A stretch of DNA of 64,000 nt from Paenibacillus solanacearum (GTDB taxonomy: Bacteria > Bacillota > Bacilli > Paenibacillales > NBRC-103111): positions 1-64,000 of the forward strand of contig NZ_CAJVAS010000006.1 of assembly GCF_910593845.1 (NCBI RefSeq). The letters are read 5' to 3'. Positions 35,541-43,933 of the stretch are shown here, piece by piece (the first letter of the stretch is position 1; every line of letters begins with the position of its first letter). Made by a program: the position numbers and the translations under genes. The notes under the pieces are model-generated. The model searched no databases. It was not told the origin of the DNA and saw nothing but the letters and a program-made list of their open reading frames with translations.

Positions 35541-37208
35541 ATGGGTTCTACGAAATATGCGATCGGTATCGATTACGGAACGGAGTCGGGCAGAGCGCTG
35601 CTTGCCGATATATCGACCGGTGAAGAAATAGCGGTTCACGTGACACCGTACGCGCACGGGGTAATGACGGAGAAGCTGCCAGGCTCGGGAACGAAGCTCG
35701 GGCACGAGTGGGCGCTGCAGCATCCGCAGGACTACCTTGACGTGCTGTACCGCTCGGTTCCCGAAGTGATCCGCCGCTCGGGCATCGATCCGGCCGATGT
35801 TGTCGGCATCGGCGTCGATTTCACCTCCTGCACGATACTGCCGGTCGATGCGCAGGGCATGCCGCTGTGCTTCGACCCGGCGCTTGCCGGCGATCCGCAC
35901 AGCTGGGTGAAGCTGTGGAAGCATCATGCCGCCCAGGAGGAGGCAGATGCGATCAACGCCCATGCGGCGCGCGCGGGGCAGACGTTTCTCGCCCGCTACG
36001 GGGGCAAGCTGTCGTCCGAGTGGATGCTGCCGAAGCTGTGGCAAGTGCTGCGCGAAGCGCCGGAGCTCTACGCGCGGGCGGACCGGTTCATGGAAGCGGC
36101 CGATTGGGTGCCGTTCATGATGACCGGCGAATTCGTGCGCAGCAGTTGCGCAGCCGGATACAAGGCGCTGTGGCACAAGGAGGACGGCTATCCGGCCGGT
36201 TCGTTCTTCGCCGAGCTGGACCCGGGTCTTGCCGATGTATTCGAGACGAAGCTGCGCGGAACGATCGTGCCGCTCGGCACGAAGGTCGGCCGGCTCACCG
36301 CAGAGATGGCGGAGCGCATGGGACTGCGGCCGGGCATTGCGGTCGCCGCCGGCATCGTGGACGCCCATGCGGGCGTGCCGGGATGCGGCGTCGTCACCCC
36401 GGGCCGGCTGGTCATGGCGATGGGCACCTCCACGTGCCATCTGCTGCTTAGCGACGAGGAGCTGCTCGTCGAAGGCATTTGCGGCGTCGTGGCGGACGGT
36501 ATCGTGCCGGGCTTCTACGGCTATGAAGCGGGACAGCCTGCCGTCGGCGATATTTTTGCCTGGTATGTAGATAGAGCCGTTCCGGCCTACGTGCGGGAAG
36601 AAGCGGCGGCGGAGGGCATCAGCGTGCACGAGTGGCTGGAACGCCGCGCGGCGGGTTTCGAGCCGGGCGAGAACGGCCTGCTGGCGCTCGACTGGTGGAA
36701 CGGCAACCGTTCCGTACTCGACGATTCGGATTTGAGCGGGCTCATCGTCGGTCTTACGCTGCAGACGAAGCCGGAGGAAATATACCGCGCCTTGATCGAA
36801 GCGACGGCCTTCGGCACGCGCCGTATTATTGACGCCTTCCAGGATGGCGGAATTCAAGTTACCGAGCTCGTGGCCTGCGGCGGGCTGCCGCAGCGCAACC
36901 GGATGCTGATGCAGATTTATGCGGATGTCACGGGCCGCGAAATCCGCATTGCCGCTTCCTCGCAAACGCCGGCGCTCGGCTCTGCGATCTACGGCGCGGT
37001 GGCGGCGGGAGCGGCCGAAGGGGGATACGATTCCGTCCCTGAAGCCGCTTCGCATATGGCGCGCCTCAAGGAAGAGACGTATAAGCCGATTCCGGCTCAT
37101 GTCGCGGCGTACGACCGTTTGTATGCGGAGTACCGCAAGCTTCACGATTATTTCGGGCGGGGCGGCAATGACGTAATGCGCACGCTGCGCGAAATGAAGC
37201 GCAAATAA
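35541..37208 (+). CDS. araB: Ribulokinase-type FGGY kinase
   Basis: A 555-residue FGGY carbohydrate kinase, the length of Ara[16 protein letters not shown] is the phosphate-1 loop; [33 protein letters not shown] and [16 protein letters not shown] are signatures of ribulokinase rather than fuculokinase or xylulokinase. The FGGY C-terminal stretch reads [27 protein letters not shown] 35541 is used because AAAGGA lies about 11 nt before it. Ribulokinases accept both L- and D-ribulose; paired with FucI the probable product is D-ribulose 5-phosphate, which enters the pentose phosphate pathway without an epimerase or aldolase. Confidence 0.88.
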   Translation: MGSTKYAIGIDYGTESGRALLADISTGEEIAVHVTPYAHGVMTEKLPGSGTKLGHEWALQHPQDYLDVLYRSVPEVIRRSGIDPADVVGIGVDFTSCTILPVDAQGMPLCFDPALAGDPHSWVKLWKHHAAQEEADAINAHAARAGQTFLARYGGKLSSEWMLPKLWQVLREAPELYARADRFMEAADWVPFMMTGEFVRSSCAAGYKALWHKEDGYPAGSFFAELDPGLADVFETKLRGTIVPLGTKVGRLTAEMAERMGLRPGIAVAAGIVDAHAGVPGCGVVTPGRLVMAMGTSTCHLLLSDEELLVEGICGVVADGIVPGFYGYEAGQPAVGDIFAWYVDRAVPAYVREEAAAEGISVHEWLERRAAGFEPGENGLLALDWWNGNRSVLDDSDLSGLIVGLTLQTKPEEIYRALIEATAFGTRRIIDAFQDGGIQVTELVACGGLPQRNRMLMQIYADVTGREIRIAASSQTPALGSAIYGAVAAGAAEGGYDSVPEAASHMARLKEETYKPIPAHVAAYDRLYAEYRKLHDYFGRGGNDVMRTLREMKRK

Positions 37209-37336
37209 CCGAACGGCCTGTAAAGTCTATTAAAACATGGAAATCATCGCCCGCACGCTGGCCTTCATCGCAGCGCCGGGCGATTTGTGTTTGGGGTTCT
37301 TGGCTCACAACCGGCTGTAAAACCAGCTGCAAAGGG

Positions 37337-37382
37337 TTGCAAATGTACTCTATGTATTTTATACTTACTTTAACGTTAAAGT
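37337..37382 (+). promoter_or_regulatory. Promoter and perfect operator before binding-protein gene C
   Basis: TTGCAA (37337-37342), 17 nt and TATACT (37360-37365) make a promoter. One base after the -10 begins ACTTTAACGTTAAAGT (37367-37382), a perfect 16-bp palindrome with a CG centre. A weaker copy lies at 37480-37495. Confidence 0.8.
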
Positions 37383-37479
37383 AACGCATATCCAAAGACG
37401 AAAGAGGGGGCGTGCACAGGAAATGAATCAAATATGGATTTGACCCGGTCCGATCGGGCCGGGCGAGGCAGCTTCTGCG

Positions 37480-37495
37480 ACTTTACCGTTAAAAC
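37480..37495 (+). promoter_or_regulatory. Second, weaker copy of the LacI-type operator
   Basis: ACTTTACCGTTAAAAC matches 13 of 16 positions of the palindrome at 37367. It lies 113 bp downstream of that site and 58 nt before the TTG start of the binding-protein gene, so looping between the two is possible. Confidence 0.5.
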
Positions 37496-37553
37496 CTTAT
37501 CTTCTGTTCCGTGCTCCAGGACGGAATAACGAATCAAACGGGAGGGAAAGCTC

Positions 37554-38885
37554 TTGATCCATCAAACAAGAATGGCTAAGGCATGGTGCATCGCCACCGC
37601 CGTATGGCTTGCGGCCGGGTGCCAATCGGAAGGAAGCGGCAGGACGACTACGGAACTTGACCGTGTGCCGGAGATCAGCACGGCGCCTGTCACGCTGTCC
37701 GTATTGATTGCGGTGCCGGGACTGACCGATACCGAATTCGAAGCATTCATCGAAGAGCCGCTGAAGAAAAAATACCCGCATATGACATTGCAGCCGATGC
37801 GGCCGACGCAAGGCCAAACCTTGGTCGATCTCGTTACGGCCGGCACGATTCCGGATCTTTTATACGGTCATCTTGGCCATCTCAGCAACTATACGGAGGA
37901 ATTGAAAGTAACCGCCGATATGACGCCGCTGATGAAGAAGTTCAACATGGATGCGTCCCGGTTCGATCCGCTCATCATGGAGACGATCAAAGGCTTAAGC
38001 AACCCGGGGCAGATCAACGCGATTCCTTTTACACAAAATTCGTTTGCGCTCTGGTACAATAAAGGCATATTCGACCGGTTCGGGGTTCCTTACCCGAAAG
38101 ACGGCATGACATGGGACGATGCGATCTCGATCGGCCGGCGATTAACCCAAACGGACGGCACCACACCATACCGGGGGCTTGAGGTTTACAACAATAATAC
38201 GATCCGCAGCTTCGCAACGCAGCTCTCGATTGATGTGATCGATCCGAAGACGAACCGGGCCATGGTGTCCGATGCATGGAAGCGTGTGTTTCAGCTGGCG
38301 ATGTCGATCTACGACATCCCTGGGAACAAGCCGGCGAGTTTGGGGCCGAACAACGTGTTGAACCCGTTCTTCAAAGAACAGACGCTGGCGATGGCGCCCG
38401 GCTTTACGAATGCCATGATCGCCCAGCTGGCGGAGGCGGAGAGCAGCGGCCTGGATTGGGACGTCGTGCAAACGCCAAGCTTTAACGAAGCGCCCGATAC
38501 GTCGTTCGAGCTGGATGTCCATCAGTTTTTCATCTCGGATTCAAGCCCGCACAAGGAGCAGGCTTTCCAGGTCATCCAATTCGCCGTCTCCGACGAAATT
38601 CAGCTTCTGGCATCGAAGCAGGGCAAATACCCGGCGATCCATAACGCCGAGATCAAGCAGCAGTACGCCGCGGACATTCCTTATGTCAAAGGGAAAAATA
38701 TTCAAGGCATCTTTAAAAGCCGTCCGGCCAAGCTTCCGGTGTACAGCAAATACAACATTTTTGTAAACGCTGCCATCGACCAGTCGTTTCGTGACGTCTT
38801 CGCAGGCAAGACGGACGTAAATTCCGCGCTCAGGCAAGCGGAGGAGCGTGCGAATCAGCGAATCGAGCAGGAGCTGCAGAAGTGA
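37554..38885 (+). CDS. Orphan family 1 sugar-binding lipoprotein C
   Basis: A 443-residue lipoprotein with lipobox LAAGC at about residue 22, ALWYNKGIFDRFGVPYPKDGMTWDDAI (hinge region), and the shared C-terminal block KGKNIQGIFKSRPAK with KTDVNSALRQAEERANQRIE. TTG 37554 is preceded at 7 nt by GGAGGG. A palindromic operator covers its promoter, tying it to the LacI regulator encoded at 42391. No permease genes accompany it. It likely captures the oligosaccharide processed by the GH172, sulfatase and isomerase products around it. Confidence 0.85.
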   Translation: MIHQTRMAKAWCIATAVWLAAGCQSEGSGRTTTELDRVPEISTAPVTLSVLIAVPGLTDTEFEAFIEEPLKKKYPHMTLQPMRPTQGQTLVDLVTAGTIPDLLYGHLGHLSNYTEELKVTADMTPLMKKFNMDASRFDPLIMETIKGLSNPGQINAIPFTQNSFALWYNKGIFDRFGVPYPKDGMTWDDAISIGRRLTQTDGTTPYRGLEVYNNNTIRSFATQLSIDVIDPKTNRAMVSDAWKRVFQLAMSIYDIPGNKPASLGPNNVLNPFFKEQTLAMAPGFTNAMIAQLAEAESSGLDWDVVQTPSFNEAPDTSFELDVHQFFISDSSPHKEQAFQVIQFAVSDEIQLLASKQGKYPAIHNAEIKQQYAADIPYVKGKNIQGIFKSRPAKLPVYSKYNIFVNAAIDQSFRDVFAGKTDVNSALRQAEERANQRIEQELQK

Positions 38886-38966
38886 GGAGGAGGGCCGGAT
38901 GCGTACAGCAAGGATGGGAGCAGCAGCAGCGCAGCCCGAGCAGAGCGTTTTTTTATTTTGTAATCT

Positions 38967-38982
38967 ACTTTACCGATAAAGT
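38967..38982 (+). promoter_or_regulatory. LacI-type operator before sulfatase 1
   Basis: ACTTTACCGATAAAGT is a 16-bp near-palindrome and member of the ACTTTAACG-type set. It lies directly after TAATCT (38961-38966), a possible -10, and 26 nt before the sulfatase ATG. Confidence 0.7.
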
Positions 38983-39008
38983 GGAATGAAACAAGCGGAG
39001 GGATTCGT

Positions 39009-40349
39009 ATGAGCCAGCATTTGAACGTAGTTTTCATCATGACCGACCAGCAGCGTGCCGATTCGATCGGACCGGACCGGCATCCTTGCGCCGACTATCC
39101 GAATATGGAGCGTTTGCGGAGCGAATCGGTTTCGTTTGACCGTTTTTTTACAGCGGCTTCTCCGTGCGTGCCGTCCCGGCATACCTTTCTGACGGGGAGG
39201 CAGCCGTGGCAGCTGGGGGTGAATGGAAATGGTAAGTTCAGCAAGGAGGGGGACGCGACCTGGATGCAGGCGCTGCGGGAGTATGGATACAGATGCGTTT
39301 CCGTAGGAAAAACGCACATGATTCATGCGGGAAGCTTCCACATCCAGATTCCTCCGGGGGAATCGTTCGGCGACCGTGCCGACTGGAATCATTTCGAACC
39401 GGCCCCGACGCGCGAGCCGGAGCCGTACTTTTTCGATATACATATGACCCGGCGCGCTTGTGCGGCAATCGAACGGCTGAATGACAGCAAGCCATTCGCG
39501 ATGTTCATCGGGTTTCACGCTCCCCACGAGCCTTATGTGATGCCTGAGGCTTATCTCGATTACTGCAAGCTGGAGGATGTTCCGCTGCCTGCATACCGGT
39601 CGGCCGACGAATATGAAACGAAGTCCGAGGCATACCGTAAACGCGTCGATCTGTTTCGAAAGATGCATGGCGACATTACGGACGGTATGGTCAGAAAAGG
39701 AATTGCAGGTCATCATTGCGCGCTGAAGATGGTGGATGACTGCCTGGGGCAGCTCATGGAAACGCTCCGGAAGCAAAACTTGCTGGAGCGTACGCTGATC
39801 GTGTACACCTCCGATCACGGCGAGCTGCTTGGCGAGCACGGACTGTTCAATAAAGCGGCGACTTCTTATGAATCCGAGATCCGGATTCCGTTCATGATCC
39901 GGTTTCCGGACGGGTATAAAGCGGGAGAACGGGTAGACGCGTTAGCATCAAGTCTCGATTTTGCACCGACGCTGTTCGACGTGCTGGGCGTGTCTCCGGA
40001 TCTTTCGCTGCCGGGCCATTCCTTGATGCCTTCCATTGCGCAGGGGAAGCCGGTCAGGGAATACGTCACGTTGTTCGGTCTGGGCGGCGCGATGGGAATA
40101 CGGACCGAGGACCGAAAGCTGTGGTATCATCCGCACTTTAAGGACGGAGAGCTGTACCATCTCGCCGAAGACCCCGCCGAGCTGCGCAATCTGTACGATG
40201 ACCGGGACGCCGCCGATGCGCGGCGAGCATTGTTCGAGCTGATGCTGCATGCCCGCATGATGGACGATCTGCGGGATAGCGCGCCCACACGAAGGGATCA
40301 TTTGCTTCGCGAAGAGATCAGAGCGTCCTGCGAGCCGCAGGTACACTGA
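39009..40349 (+). CDS. Type I sulfatase 1 (Cys-type)
   Basis: A 446-residue sulfatase without a signal peptide, so probably cytoplasmic. MTDQQRADSIG (about 11-21) holds the first metal ligands; Cys53 in SPCVPSRHTFLTG is the C-x-P-S-R site that must be converted to formylglycine; VGKTHM and YTSDHGELLGEHG are further active-site blocks. The arrangement (DHGELLGEHG, GLFNKAATSYE) is that of choline-sulfatase-like and glycan sulfatases. The operator at 38967 places it under the LacI regulator at 42391. No formylglycine-generating enzyme gene is in the window. Confidence 0.9.
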   Translation: MSQHLNVVFIMTDQQRADSIGPDRHPCADYPNMERLRSESVSFDRFFTAASPCVPSRHTFLTGRQPWQLGVNGNGKFSKEGDATWMQALREYGYRCVSVGKTHMIHAGSFHIQIPPGESFGDRADWNHFEPAPTREPEPYFFDIHMTRRACAAIERLNDSKPFAMFIGFHAPHEPYVMPEAYLDYCKLEDVPLPAYRSADEYETKSEAYRKRVDLFRKMHGDITDGMVRKGIAGHHCALKMVDDCLGQLMETLRKQNLLERTLIVYTSDHGELLGEHGLFNKAATSYESEIRIPFMIRFPDGYKAGERVDALASSLDFAPTLFDVLGVSPDLSLPGHSLMPSIAQGKPVREYVTLFGLGGAMGIRTEDRKLWYHPHFKDGELYHLAEDPAELRNLYDDRDAADARRALFELMLHARMMDDLRDSAPTRRDHLLREEIRASCEPQVH

Positions 40350-40427
40350 CGCCGATCTAGTGAGGCGAGGGTGCGCTCCCTGTCTGCGAGGACCCTAGCT
40401 GAGAGCAGACGCCAGGCACTGGACAAT

Positions 40428-40485
40428 AAAACGCATCGGCATGACCGTATCCAGCAGCGCTGCGGTTTTGTGCGATGCGTTTTTT
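40428..40485 (+). terminator. Terminator after sulfatase 1
   Basis: ACGCATCG (40431-40438) pairs with CGATGCGT (40473-40480) and runs into TTTTT; the loop is 34 nt with an AGCGCT core. Just upstream GTCTGC/GCAGAC (near 40382-40410) forms another stem. In the 300-nt gap 40350-40649 no gene is seen. Confidence 0.75.
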
Positions 40486-40649
40486 CCCATTGCCCGTATG
40501 GCCCGGACGTTGCCGGTAGTCTCACCGCCCGTTCGCCGCGCATACGGTCATATCCGATTTGTCCAGATTACATATCGGGTTTCTCCATGGCGGTATCGAA
40601 AAATCAAGTGCTACAATGCAGTTAAGCCATTACTTAAGGAGTGATTCAA

Positions 40650-41342
40650 GTGAGAAAGCTGACCGCGGAAGAGCACAGGCATTACGATGAGCATGGGTAT
40701 GTGGTGGTTGATAATTTTTTTGCGGTGGACGAATTAAGCGAGATCAATCAAGAGCTTGACCGCTGTGAGAAGCCCACCCAAGCGACGGGAGAGCACGAGG
40801 GATTTACGTATCAGCTGGCGATGCTGACGGACAAGACGAAGCAATTCGCCCATGACGATCGTATTCTGAACTTGCTCGAGGATATTGTCAAGCCGGGCAT
40901 CGCGATCTTCTCCTCCAAGCTGTTGACGAAGCAGCCGCACAGCCCATCCGTCTGCCACTGGCATCAGGACGACGCCTACTATACGGAAGTGGTGGACAGC
41001 AACACTCGGATGTCGATCTGGGTTCCGCTGCAGGACACCGACGAGCGGAACGGCTGTCTATGGATCGTTTCCGGAAGTCACAGGCAGGGGTTGCAGCCAT
41101 ATACCACCAAATCCGACGGCACTTGCCGCAAGGCGCTGGTCGAGGAGCAGGTCGATCTGTCGCAAGCTAAGCCCGTTCCGATGAAGGCCGGCTCGATTCT
41201 GCTGTTTAACGCGTTGACTTGGCACTCCTCAAAGGGCAATGAAACGGATCAAGTAAGAAGAGCGTTCATCGTATCGTATCAAGAAGCGACTGTGCCGCTC
41301 GGCAGAGGGAAGCAGCACATCGTCCTGCGTCCCGCGAATTGA
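40650..41342 (+). CDS. Phytanoyl-CoA dioxygenase family Fe(II)/2-oxoglutarate enzyme
   Basis: A 230-residue PhyH-type oxygenase. CHWHQDDAYY (102-111) provides the His-x-Asp iron ligands (His105, Asp107), and the distal His is in LTWHSSKGN, followed by RRAFIVSYQ with the 2-oxoglutarate-binding Arg. ISIWVPLQDTDERNGCLWIVSGSH-like text is a family hallmark. GTG 40650 is 8 nt after AAGGAG; GTG 40641 would overlap that site. It sits between a sulfatase and a propeller gene in the carbohydrate island, so a sugar-derived or sulfonate substrate is plausible but unproven. Confidence 0.85.
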   Translation: MRKLTAEEHRHYDEHGYVVVDNFFAVDELSEINQELDRCEKPTQATGEHEGFTYQLAMLTDKTKQFAHDDRILNLLEDIVKPGIAIFSSKLLTKQPHSPSVCHWHQDDAYYTEVVDSNTRMSIWVPLQDTDERNGCLWIVSGSHRQGLQPYTTKSDGTCRKALVEEQVDLSQAKPVPMKAGSILLFNALTWHSSKGNETDQVRRAFIVSYQEATVPLGRGKQHIVLRPAN

Positions 41343-41370
41343 GCGAAACGGTCCAATAGGGAGATCACGA

Positions 41371-42291
41371 ATGCAAACAGGCAATCGCATGTTTAGAACA
41401 GAAGTAGTAGCGGGGTGGGGGCAGCTTCCGGAAGGTCAGGCGTTCGGGTATACGCACGGCATCGTTACCGATTCCGCAGACAACGTATACGTTCTTCATA
41501 CCGGCAAGCCAAATGTGGCGGTGTTCACCCGCTCCGGCGAGTGGATTCGGTCTTGGTCCGTAGAGGGCATTGGCGACAATGCCCACGGCTTCTATCTCCA
41601 AAAAGAGCAGACAGGCGAATATGTGTATATGACCGACTGCGGACTGGGCACGGTCGTGAAAGCAACGCTGGACGGCGAAGTCGTTCTTCGTCTGGATCCA
41701 CCGGATTTGCCCGAAGTCTATTCCGGCGAGAAACCGTACAAGCCGACCGATGTCGCTGTCGCGCCCAACGGCGATATTTATGTGACAGACGGCTATGGTC
41801 AGCACTGGATTCATCAATATAATGCCGAGGGTGAGCGAATCCGATCCTGGGGCGGGACGGGGAGAGCGCCTGGACAATTGAAAAGTCCGCACGGCATTTC
41901 CGTCAAGCTCACGGACGGCGAGCCGGAGCTGTACGTCGCCGATCGGGGAAATCATCGCATTCAAGTATTTACGTTAACAGGCGAGCATAAGCAATTTATC
42001 GATAACGACATGGATATGCCATGTTCCTTTTATTTTCACGGCGGGCTGATGCTGTTCCCGGACCTTCACAGCCGGGTGACCGTATTCGACGCCAAGGACG
42101 ACACGCTTGTCGCGCATCTCGGCGAGGATCTGTTGGCGTACAAACAGCCGGGCTGGCCCAATTTGCCCAAGGCATACTATCGCGCGAACCGTTTCAGTTC
42201 GCCACATGCGGTTTGCGTAGATTCTGTTGGGGATGTATACGTAGCGGAGTGGATTTCCGACGGGCGGATCACGAAGCTGCGCCGGCTGTAA
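41371..42291 (+). CDS. NHL-repeat six-bladed beta-propeller protein
   Basis: A 306-residue propeller with repeated blades such as PTDVAVAPNGDIYVTDGYGQHWIHQYN, SPHGISVKL...LYVADRGNHRIQVF and SPHAVCVDSVGDVYVAEW. There is no signal peptide. The pattern resembles peptidyl-alpha-hydroxyglycine lyase-like and lactonase-like NHL proteins, in which central-channel residues bind a metal. It begins 28 nt after the dioxygenase gene, so the pair probably forms one transcript closed by the terminator at 42326. A sugar lactonase-like role is one option; the sequence does not settle it. Confidence 0.8.
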   Translation: MQTGNRMFRTEVVAGWGQLPEGQAFGYTHGIVTDSADNVYVLHTGKPNVAVFTRSGEWIRSWSVEGIGDNAHGFYLQKEQTGEYVYMTDCGLGTVVKATLDGEVVLRLDPPDLPEVYSGEKPYKPTDVAVAPNGDIYVTDGYGQHWIHQYNAEGERIRSWGGTGRAPGQLKSPHGISVKLTDGEPELYVADRGNHRIQVFTLTGEHKQFIDNDMDMPCSFYFHGGLMLFPDLHSRVTVFDAKDDTLVAHLGEDLLAYKQPGWPNLPKAYYRANRFSSPHAVCVDSVGDVYVAEWISDGRITKLRRL

Positions 42292-42325
42292 CGGCCATAA
42301 CGTCTAAACGACCTGTAAAAATAGC

Positions 42326-42358
42326 AAAGTCGTGCCATAGCGGCACGACTTTTTTTTC
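42326..42358 (+). terminator. Strong intrinsic terminator
   Basis: AAAGTCGTGCC (42326-42336) and GGCACGACTTT form an 11-bp stem with a 5-nt loop, followed by a run of T to 42358. It ends the dioxygenase-propeller unit; the convergent LacI gene ends at 42391. Confidence 0.9.
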
Positions 42359-42390
42359 TTTGCATTCCGAAGCGAAGCCAGACGTCAGCG

Positions 42391-43464
42391 TTATGCCTGC
42401 GAGGCATTATCCGGGCGATTCCGCTTTGCCGATGTCGAACCGCGGACAAGCAGTTTCGGCTCGATTCTCACGTGAACCGTCTCGTTTGGAGAAACGACGC
42501 CTTCGATTTTATCGATTAGAAGCTGGCATGCCTTCGCTCCAAGCTCGGCGATTGGTGTTGCGACCGTCGTCAATTCGGGGTCCATGATGGAACCCAAATA
42601 GACGCCTTCGTAGCCGCCGACCGCAACGTCTTGCGGAATGCTCAGTCCGAGCTGTTTGATCGCGATATAGACGGAAGAGGCGGTAATGTCGTTACAGACG
42701 AATAACGCGCTTGGCCGGTTATCCGATTTCAGACAGGCTGCGAATTCCGGATTTTTGTGCAGCAAGGCTCCCGTGCTCATATCCGCTTCGTGGTAGTGCA
42801 GCTCGAACGGAATCAGGCTGTCGTCCGCATAAGCAAGCCCGTTGTCCTGCAGCGCCTGGCGGTAACCGCGAATCCGTTCCAGCACCTCCGAGGATTGTTT
42901 GAGCCTCGCATCGTAAACGAAGCCGATTCTCGTATGCCCAGCCTCGATCAAATGGCGGGTCATCATGTAGCCGCCCTTGAAATCGTCGCAGACGACGTAA
43001 TCGCATTCCAAATCTTGAATATATTTGGTATAGAAGACGAACGGAATCCCGTCCTGCTTCATGGCGCGGTAGTTGTCGCTCTTCGCGGAAGGGAAGGCGA
43101 GAAAGCCGTCCACCATCATGTTTTTATACTTTTCGATATACGAGGACTCGAGCTCTGCGCGAACCGGAGCGACGAAGAGGGTATAGCCCCGCTTCATCCC
43201 ATAGGACACCGCACCCCGGATGATCTGATTCTGGTAATCGTCATGGAGAGGGGCGGAGATCAGCAGCGCGATCGTATTCGATTTTCCTTTGACCAGGCTT
43301 TGGGCCATACGGTTGGGCACGTAACCCATTTCCTTGGCTACCGCCTTCACCTTTTCCGCCGTTTCCCGGCTTATGGACCGGTCGCCGCGCATCGCGAGGG
43401 AGACGGCCATTTTGGATACGCCGACCACTTTGGCGATATCTTCGAGTTTGACCCTTCGTTTCAT
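42391..43464 (-). CDS. LacI family regulator of the sulfatase/GH172 island
   Basis: A 357-residue LacI-type repressor: helix-turn-helix KLEDIAKVVGVSKMAVSLAMRGDRSISRETAEKVKAVAKEMGYVPNRMAQSL (5-56), then a sugar-binding domain (about 65-335) with IALLISAPLHDDYQNQIIRGAVSYG and DVAVGGYEGVYLGSIMDPELTTVATP. Its promoter has an operator (43483-43498) placed one base after the -10, and the same motif occurs before the genes at 37554, 39009 and 43934, so it likely controls all of them and itself. The inducer is unknown. Confidence 0.88.
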   Translation of the reverse strand: MKRRVKLEDIAKVVGVSKMAVSLAMRGDRSISRETAEKVKAVAKEMGYVPNRMAQSLVKGKSNTIALLISAPLHDDYQNQIIRGAVSYGMKRGYTLFVAPVRAELESSYIEKYKNMMVDGFLAFPSAKSDNYRAMKQDGIPFVFYTKYIQDLECDYVVCDDFKGGYMMTRHLIEAGHTRIGFVYDARLKQSSEVLERIRGYRQALQDNGLAYADDSLIPFELHYHEADMSTGALLHKNPEFAACLKSDNRPSALFVCNDITASSVYIAIKQLGLSIPQDVAVGGYEGVYLGSIMDPELTTVATPIAELGAKACQLLIDKIEGVVSPNETVHVRIEPKLLVRGSTSAKRNRPDNASQA

Positions 43465-43482
43465 GAATAGCTCCTTGTGCTT

Positions 43483-43528
43483 TGTTTAACGTTAAAGGTA
43501 TTATAGTAACTATTTTTTTATATTGCAA
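43483..43528 (-). promoter_or_regulatory. Promoter and operator of the second LacI gene
   Basis: On the minus strand TTGCAA (43528-43523), 17 nt and TATAAT (43505-43500) form a promoter. The operator core TTTAACGTTAAA lies in 43483-43498, one base after the -10, indicating autorepression. Confidence 0.8.
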
Positions 43529-43593
43529 ATGGAGCCGCCCTTTGCAGCGCGTTGGTTTGCGCGGGGAACGTCATGCTTTTTCAACGATATGGC

Positions 43594-43639
43594 TTGCATT
43601 TCGGAAAAGCATACGGTAAGATGACTTTAACGATAAAGT
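43594..43639 (+). promoter_or_regulatory. Promoter and operator upstream of the GH172 gene
   Basis: TTGCAT (43594-43599), 17 nt and TAAGAT (43617-43622) are followed one base later by ACTTTAACGATAAAGT (43624-43639). The geometry equals that at 37337-37382 and 43483-43528. Confidence 0.75.
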
Positions 43640-43723
43640 GAATTTACAGTCAGGAGGCGAACGGTAGCGAATGATCTGAGAAGCCGTACATTTAGTTATG
43701 GGATGAGATAGGAGAGTATGTAA

Positions 43724-43739
43724 ACTTTAACGATAAAGT
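43724..43739 (+). promoter_or_regulatory. Second operator upstream of the GH172 gene
   Basis: ACTTTAACGATAAAGT is repeated identically, exactly 100 bp downstream of the copy at 43624. No promoter hexamers precede it, so it may act as an auxiliary or looping site. The remaining leader up to 43933 holds no gene. Confidence 0.7.
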
Positions 43740-43933
43740 CGCGGTAAGACAGCAGCTTTGCCGATCGCCTAAGGCAGTGTGGACACGGCGCAACAAGAGT
43801 CAGGAGAACGGCAATACATCAACATCAATAAATTCGCCGCGCCCTTCGGCGCGATCTTGCTATCCGTCCCATTGCAGCATTGCTGCCCGCTTCAGGGATG
43901 AAATCATAACCCATTTAACGGAGGTCATGGATT

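Noticed and set aside
35532..37145. 537-codon minus-strand frame opposite the ribulokinase gene
   Set aside because: Antisense shadow with His/Arg/Gln-rich composition and no domain; the plus strand encodes a clear FGGY kinase.
40366..40420. Possible TPP riboswitch before the dioxygenase gene
   Set aside because: GGGTGC and CTGAGA occur, but the second conserved TPP core (CTGATCTGG-like) and stem order are absent.
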